Assembly (NCBI GenBank): GCA_003117195.1
Contig: BDSI01000060.1
Span: forward strand, 304,001 to 368,000
Source of the DNA: Eudorina sp. 2006-703-Eu-15
Lineage: Eukaryota; Chlorophyta; Chlorophyceae; Chlamydomonadales; Volvocaceae
DNA: 64,000 nt
Reading direction: 5' to 3'
Shown: positions 58,581 to 64,000 of the stretch, one piece after another
Layout: each line of letters begins with the position of its first letter
Numbering within the stretch: the stretch's first letter is position 1
Notes under the pieces: model-generated
The model's input: only the letters and a program-made list of their open reading frames with translations
What the model was told of the DNA's origin: nothing
Database searches by the model: none
Translations under genes and position numbers: made by a program

Positions 58581-60994
58581 TCAATCCCAGACGTATTGGA
58601 TCTCCCGCTGCGACGCCAGCTCCGCTGCGGAGGCCGTGGCAGGCGCCGGCGGCTCCAGGGGCACGTGCACCAGCGCCCGCAGCGCCGCGGTCCCTCCCTG
58701 GATCTCCAGCTCCTCCAGTTTTCCGTACTCCAGGAAGGCGTTCGAGTACCGTTCCGCCAGGGCCACGCACATGCCCATGGCCTTGATGGAACCTGGTCCC
58801 CGTTCGTGTGGGCGACACAGGGGAGGCAGTGTGGCAAGTATCTTGGCGACTGGTTTGGGTCGAGCGGGTTTCATCGCTAAATACAGGGAGGCAAGGGGAA
58901 TCTCGGAGATGGCAGTGGTGTTGCGGGACACGTTTGTGATGGCGTTTGAGGGACAATGGCTCCTCCGAAGCCCGCCCACTGCCACCACACTCGCGCCGCT
59001 CGAACGCCGCCTCAGCTCGCTCCCCGCCCTCAGATGGATGCGATCCGACGCCCCAACAACGCGCGACCTCCCGTCCTGGATGGATGGGCGCAGGGCGGGG
59101 CGCCGTATCCCTCACCGTGGCTGCACCGCGCCAGGTCAAGCAGCTGGAACGTCTCCATCTCCAGAGACACCAGGTCGGGGTGCTCCGCCACAACCTCCGC
59201 CAGCAGCCCCTCGTTCCGGTCGTCAAAGTCGGAGCCAGTGCGGCCCTGCGGACGGTTCCCCCCAAGGCGCCGGGTGCCGCACATCCCGCCACCGGGTACA
59301 GTGATGCCCCGTCTTACTCGATCACGGTTTCGGAGCATGGCTCGCCACGGTGGACAGCACGATCGCGCAACTCCCCGAAGGCCTATCTCCCCAGGGTGTG
59401 CACGGTGTTGAAGAAACAAGCAGGTGTGCGTGCATGTTCCTAACCATGACCAGGGATGCTTTTCCATGCTTCCATGCTCGTGTGCTGAAGGCCTTCCGAG
59501 TCGTGCAGGTTGCCTGCCGCGCCTGGCGGTGCCCGGCCGTGCCACCCGTTCAGTCCCCGACACCCGCAGAGCAGCGCCGCGCCACAAACGGGTTCGTGTG
59601 TGCGTGCGGAAGGACCGGCCGGGCCCGTGGGCAGGCGAGAATTCGGTACGGCACTATCGGTCCTGGCGGGAACCCGCTCAATCCCTTTCCGCGTGCGCTT
59701 GGTGGGTGTGGCTTACCTGGCTGCTGTAGAAGCTGTCCGCGCTGGCGTTCAGTCCCTCAACCACTCGATCGGGGCCAACCACTCGAGCCGCCTCTGCCGC
59801 TAACAGCGCCCCAAGCTGCGCATTCGCAGGCACCGGCAGCGATGTCAGGTAGGGCTTGCGACCCAGATGGCCGTTGCTGCCGTTGCCGTTGCCTGCACCG
59901 TTAGTATTTCCGTTGCTGGTTGGCGCACCGTTGGCGCTGCCGTTGCCGGCGTGCGAGTCTTGATGGTACAGCATCGTCCAATAGTCTGGGTCGCGGCGGA
60001 TCGAGATGGATCCATGGCTGGCGATGAGAAGGTCGCCGAGTTTCGCGGGTCGTTGTACGGCACCGCAAGTACCCAGCCGTACGATGGCCATCTGGCCGCG
60101 TACGACAGCCCGGTTCTCGCGTACGACAAAATCCATGTTGGGCATCCCCATGTGGGTGCTCACGATGCTCACGGGCTGGCCCTCGTAGCGACCTGGGGGC
60201 GAATGTCGTCGTCGCCGCGCGCCGTGGCAGCAGTAGCAGCAATATCAGCAGCAGGATCAGCAATATCAGCAGCAGTGGCAGCAGTGGAAGAGCACGGGGA
60301 GCAACAACCGCGGCAAGAATGAGATGGGGTGCGGTTTCTACTTCCGTAAGCGCTGTGACGGCGCACCAGACACAGGCTTTCGAAGGGAATGACCGCGAGA
60401 CCAAGGTACTGGAATGACCGCACAGCCTCCTGGACCTGCCCCGAGGCATCGCCGCCGCAAACGCCCCCATGCACGCAAGAGTACTTAGGGACAGACCTGT
60501 GATGGTGAGGAAGCCGCGGCTGGACATCCGCTGGAAGAGCGGTTTCCCGGGCGCGGGGGGTTCCAGCAACTTGCTTAGCAGCTGAGCACGCCCGACAGAT
60601 CCGACGCTCAGGATGCGTGGCGCAACCTCTCCCTCCTGAGAGTCACGATCGGCCACAAGGTGAAGGGGGGATTCAAGTCGCGGCCTCGGAAATGGAGATT
60701 CCTCGTCCGGTGCGTCATGTGAAGGACAGGGCAGGTTTTCACCTTGGTTCCCAAGTGGTATGTCCGTCCTTCCGCGTCGGTGGGGAAATTTGCGTTCTTG
60801 TATGTGGGCTTGTGCCGCCCGATCACGGCTGCCGCATGCGGGTCCGCGTCGTCGCTCTGAGCCCTTGTTGACAGGGGTGCACGTCGACAAGCTCGACGGA
60901 TGGGACGCGGCAAAAGGATTGGACATATCTGCCTCCCAGCGTGATTTCCGTAGATGCTGGCTGGGCCAAGCGCTTTTCTGTTCTCAACTTGCAT
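58581..60994 (-). CDS. Uridine phosphorylase-type nucleoside phosphorylase (apparent 1-bp frameshift)
   Basis: Exons: 60994-60743, 60635-60497, 60193-59717, 59245-59116 and 58792-58581. The protein would be about 402 aa. It follows the PNP/UDP phosphorylase fold in order: FPTDAEGRTYHLGTK, APRILSVGSVGRAQLL, SRGFLTITG, VSIVSTHMGMPNMDFVVRE, MAIVRLGTCGAVQRPAKLGD, SFYSSQGRTGSDFDDRNEGL and the active-site LVSLEMETFQLL (EMET about residues 318-321). The reaction would be phosphorolysis of uridine to uracil and ribose-1-phosphate in pyrimidine salvage. Exon 3 carries an Asn/Gly-rich insertion (about 35 residues) absent from typical enzymes. At 60180-60183 a run of four C (GGGG in the sense strand) puts exon 3 one base out of frame; with three the join reads TITGRYEGQPVSIVS exactly as expected. 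The start ATG at 60994 is the first in frame and gives a basic, possibly targeting, N-terminus. Confidence 0.82.
58841..58887 (-). repeat. Dispersed intronic element, last intron of the phosphorylase gene
   Basis: The minus strand reads TGTATTTAGCGATGAAACC then CGCTCGACCCAAACCAGT; sense orientation. Confidence 0.75.
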
Positions 60995-61557
60995 GGTTGC
61001 CCGCTTGCAGGTTAGCCCACTGTCTAGAACGTAACCCAATTTACTGTGAAAAAGATTACTAAGGTGGGATATATCTGGGATTATTACACGCTCTTTATAG
61101 TATGCACGCTAGTGGGCTCCAGCCATGAAGCTGTTGAAAGCACGCTGCAAGGGCAACTTTCACGTCGAGCGCACTAGGCGCATAGGCGCAATGAAATGTA
61201 TATTATGGCACAGGAGAACTGAAGCTCATAACTTTGGAAGGACCCCTTCACCTTTCTAAAACATAACGACCGCAACCAAGAAAAGTGAATAATCCACGCC
61301 GTACGAATCCAGGCCCGTGATATGGACCTTGCGTTACAGATTTATTAACCTCAGTCACGGGTGACACAACCTTGAAGGAAATCGGATAAAGCGAACTGTC
61401 GGTGCCGGAAAACAAATTCCTAGACTTCCATCCTGCGTCTTTGTACCAGAAGAGGAAGACTGTTCCATTCTCTAAAAGCGGAAGCTTAGTTGCAATCCAT
61501 ATAAAACGTCATCGTGAGGTTGTGGGGTTTCGTACTCGCCGGACCTGACGGGGCAAA
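60995..61557. promoter_or_regulatory. Divergent intergenic region, phosphorylase (-) / F-box-SAP (+)
   Basis: 563 bases separate the start codons and are noticeably AT-richer than the flanking coding DNA, consistent with a shared bidirectional promoter. No specific site is claimed. Confidence 0.5.
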
Positions 61558-63552
61558 ATGCGGGAAGAGGCAACCCAGCCAACCGCGGCGGGCCACCAGA
61601 AGCGGCCGAAGCGATCGCCTGCAGCAACCTCTCCGGCGCAGCTCTCCCGCGATGCTCAGTCCAATGAAGGACCCAGACCAGCCAGGGGTTCCCCCTGCGA
61701 GGGGACCGGCCCCGTTTCAGCGCAGGAGCCGGAAGCCGCTGTACCTCGCGCTGAGGCCCCCCACGAAGCTCCGCCGTACAAGTGCATACAGGCTGAGGAG
61801 GAAGGGGATGGCGCCACACAGCAGGGTGTGCAAGCCAGCTGCCAACAATTACCGTTGGTGAGCATGGCACCACGGGCACCCGTGTGGCCGATGGATGGGT
61901 CACGCGGGGAACAGCGAGCGACCGTGCCTGACCAGCTGCTTGCAGCTGCGTGCCAGCGGGGCCTTTCCTTTCACGCGCCAGTGTACACTGGCGATGCGGC
62001 GAGCGCCCCGTCCGCTCCTCTTCGCCCTCAACCCCTCCCCCAAGTACCGTGAATCCGTAACGTAGCTGAGGAGGAGACCACCACAGGTGCCATGGGTGTC
62101 CCCTCCCGGCCCCGCCGTCGTGTCCCTCCCAGGAGCTCTGGACGCGCGTGTTCGTCCATTTGGCGGCCTCCCTGGAGCCGCCCGGCGGCATCCGGGGCCC
62201 GAGCGTGGTGGCGGCGGACCTGGTGAGGGCCGGAAGCACCTGCCGGGACATGCACCTCGCCAGCCAGGCAGGACTGCGCGCGCTGGCGAATGCCGTACCT
62301 GTACGGCCGGGTCTTCCATCGATGCTGTCAGCCGTAGGTCCGGCCGCCACGCCTTCCCGGCCTCGCGAGCCGAACTGGGACGTCGTGGACTGGGGGCTGC
62401 GGGCGGCGGCGATGTCCGCCGGGACGCCGACCGACGCGTCGAAGACTGAACGCGTCGAGGAGCAGTTGATGCTGGCGCTGCGACAACTTGGACAGCCTAC
62501 GGACGGCGCCAGGCGAGAGCTGTCGTCCCGCTTGCGGGACTGCCTAGGACTCGCCCCGACGGAGGCGACGACGGCCGGAGGATCGAGATCGGCGGGAGGC
62601 CGCCGGCGTGCGCCGCCGCCGTTCCTGTCGCCGCCGCCGGCGCGGCTGTGCGTCGCGCTGCGACAGGAGCGGGAGGTGGACGGCGAGTGCACGGCGCCGC
62701 CGCTTAGCGGACGACTCGCCATGGCGCTGGGGGATATGGTGGCGGCGGGTGACGGCCTGGCGGGCGCCGCGCTGGCGCAGGCCAGCCTGGCGGCGATGCG
62801 GCGGGACCTGGTCGCGTTGTACGGCAGTACGGAAGGGCTGTTGGCGGCGCACAGGGCGTGCTTGCCGGTGCTTAGGGAGCGAGAGCGGCGTCTGGCCGAG
62901 AGGCGGCGAGCGGAGGTGGAGATGCAGCGGCAAGAGCAGGCGGAGGCAGAAGCCAAGGCCCTAAAGGTACGTTGAGACCCGGTGTTTAGAGAAGAGACCC
63001 GGTGTGTTACATGGGTGTATCTTGAATGTGTGTTTTCTATCTTCGCAAATGCCGTGTGTTACAGGGTTCGGCGGCCGGTTCGCATGTTCCCCGGCATGAT
63101 ACTCCCAGACACCAAACCTGTCATGAGTCAGCTGTACGCAAACTTCAAATCTCCCAAGCCAACTCCTTGTCTCTTTGAGCCTGCTAGGAACTCATGCACG
63201 CCGACCCCTTAACGCCTTGAGTAGTTCAAAGTAAATACGTCTTTAAGTTGGTAGTTGTACGATTCCACCATGTGTGTGGGGGGGGGGTGGGGGGGGCGCA
63301 TGACAGGAGAGCGCCGTCACTGCGGCGCAGCGGGAGCAGGAGCGGCGGCGGCGGGCCGGTGCCGTACAGACTGAAATGGACGAACGCACGAGGGCGTTCA
63401 AGCTGCGCGGTGTGGCGACGTGCGTGTGTGTTGACCGACTGGCGGCTCGCGGCTGCCGGCTGCTGCTGTGCAGCGACTGCTGCGCCGAGTACGGCAGTGA
63501 GCTGGGGTGTCCCCGGCACGTGCAGCGACGGCGCATGGATGCGGCACGATGA
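61558..63552 (+). CDS. F-box / SAP-domain protein with coiled coil and Cys-rich C-terminus
   Basis: Exons 61558-61857, 62133-62966 and 63331-63552, all phase 0, give 451 aa. The first 97 residues are disordered and Pro/Gln/Glu-rich. Splicing exon 1 to 2 joins LPL to ELWTRVFVHL, forming an F-box start, and CRDMHLASQAG follows at the usual distance (F-box about 98-150). Residues about 211-240 (QLMLALRQLGQPTDGARREL then SSRLRDCLGL) match a SAP DNA-binding motif. A charged helix (ERERRLAERRRAEVEMQRQE) continues across intron 2 into REQERRRRAGAVQTEMDERT. The tail holds C409, C411, C420, C425, C428, C429, C438 and H441, a possible metal site. It is predicted to be an SCF substrate receptor acting on chromatin-associated targets; this is inference from domains. 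A minus-strand frame over the same DNA is a shadow. Confidence 0.8.
62979..63005 (+). repeat. Dispersed intronic element, intron 2 of the F-box-SAP gene
   Basis: CGGTGTTTAGAGAAGAGACC then CGGTGTG begins 12 bases after the donor at 62967; sense orientation. Confidence 0.6.
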
Positions 63553-64000
63553 GGGACCTGCTATGTCACGATTGTGGGGGCTCGGAAATGCCAATGCCAC
63601 GGTCGTTCGCCGTCGAATTGGGGGGCGTCGGATGAGTTGAACCCAGATCCTTCCTGATGAACTCCCGGAGCATCCATCGACCGTGACCGCTGTGCGCGAA
63701 CGTGCCGCGCAAGACAGACGGATCGATGATAAATTATTCAAGATACTGTAGGGGATTTTTTATGATTATTTTTTATGCAGATAGTGTAGGACATTTTTTT
63801 TGCCGCGGCGATGGATCCCTCGCTTGCAACGTCTCACAAGCATATGCGTTTCTAACCGCGATTGGCTTCTTCCAGTTATACGCTTTTTTCTCCGCCATTG
63901 GATTTGCGTGAACGCGCGTTCGGTTGGCTGGACCATTTTTCTGTCGATGATTTGGGCATTTCGAATTCCCATCTAACCCAGTAAACGTTCCGAGCTCAGT
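63553..64000. other. 3' flank of the F-box-SAP gene, no further gene seen
   Basis: It contains the 3' untranslated region and, after about 63720, AT-rich DNA with only short frames on both strands. No coding motif is recognised before the window ends. Confidence 0.5.

Noticed and set aside
61472..62956. 494-codon minus-strand open frame
   Set aside because: It lies opposite the F-box-SAP exons, which have domains, coiled coil and matching splice phases; the minus frame is Arg/Pro/Ser-rich with no motif.
1..64000. tRNA, rRNA or snRNA genes
   Set aside because: No cloverleaf with A/B boxes or conserved rRNA/snRNA block was noticed by eye on either strand; a covariance-model scan would be needed to exclude them.

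Overview
This window looks like nuclear DNA of a chlamydomonadalean (volvocine-type) green alga. It is GC-rich, and its genes are split into many short exons with GTGAG- or GTACG-type donors. Proteins carry long Ala/Gly/Gln/Pro tracts, introns are full of simple repeats, and one gene encodes a Tat-targeted thylakoid-lumen PsbP-domain protein. All functions are inferred from motifs read by eye. Most gene models are strong because reading phase closes exactly across every proposed splice junction.

Layout: a 5'-truncated, frameshifted LINE-type retrotransposon (1-2210); a fucosyltransferase-like glycosyltransferase (+, 3521-6719, 6 exons); a secreted silk-like Ala/Gln-rich repeat protein (-, 14897-8479, 11 exons); a PsbP-domain lumenal protein (+, 15796-16876, 2 exons); a TPR protein with an R3HCC1-like RNA-recognition region (-, 25137-20506, 8 exons); a PB1-like/C2H2-BED zinc-finger, Gln-rich putative regulator (+, 25988-40345, 16 exons); a giant leucine-rich-repeat protein (-, 54873-45890, 9 exons found, 5' end unresolved); a uridine-phosphorylase-type enzyme with one apparent 1-bp frameshift (-, 60994-58581, 5 exons); and an F-box/SAP protein with a Cys-rich tail (+, 61558-63552, 3 exons). 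Three tight divergent pairs share 0.6-0.9 kb intergenic regions: silk/PsbP, TPR-RRM/PB1-ZnF and uridine phosphorylase/F-box. The genes do not form one pathway; this is ordinary eukaryotic gene territory.

The most unusual signals are in the introns. A short dispersed element (TGTGTGTTTA, a variable spacer, then roughly GAAACCCGCCCGACCC) occurs in introns of seven unrelated genes, mostly in the sense direction, and once begins exactly at a 5' splice site. A second dispersed motif (CCAATTTCCTATACCC) and a separate inverted repeat flank consecutive exons of the zinc-finger gene. The silk-like gene is built from exon-sized Ala/Gln modules.
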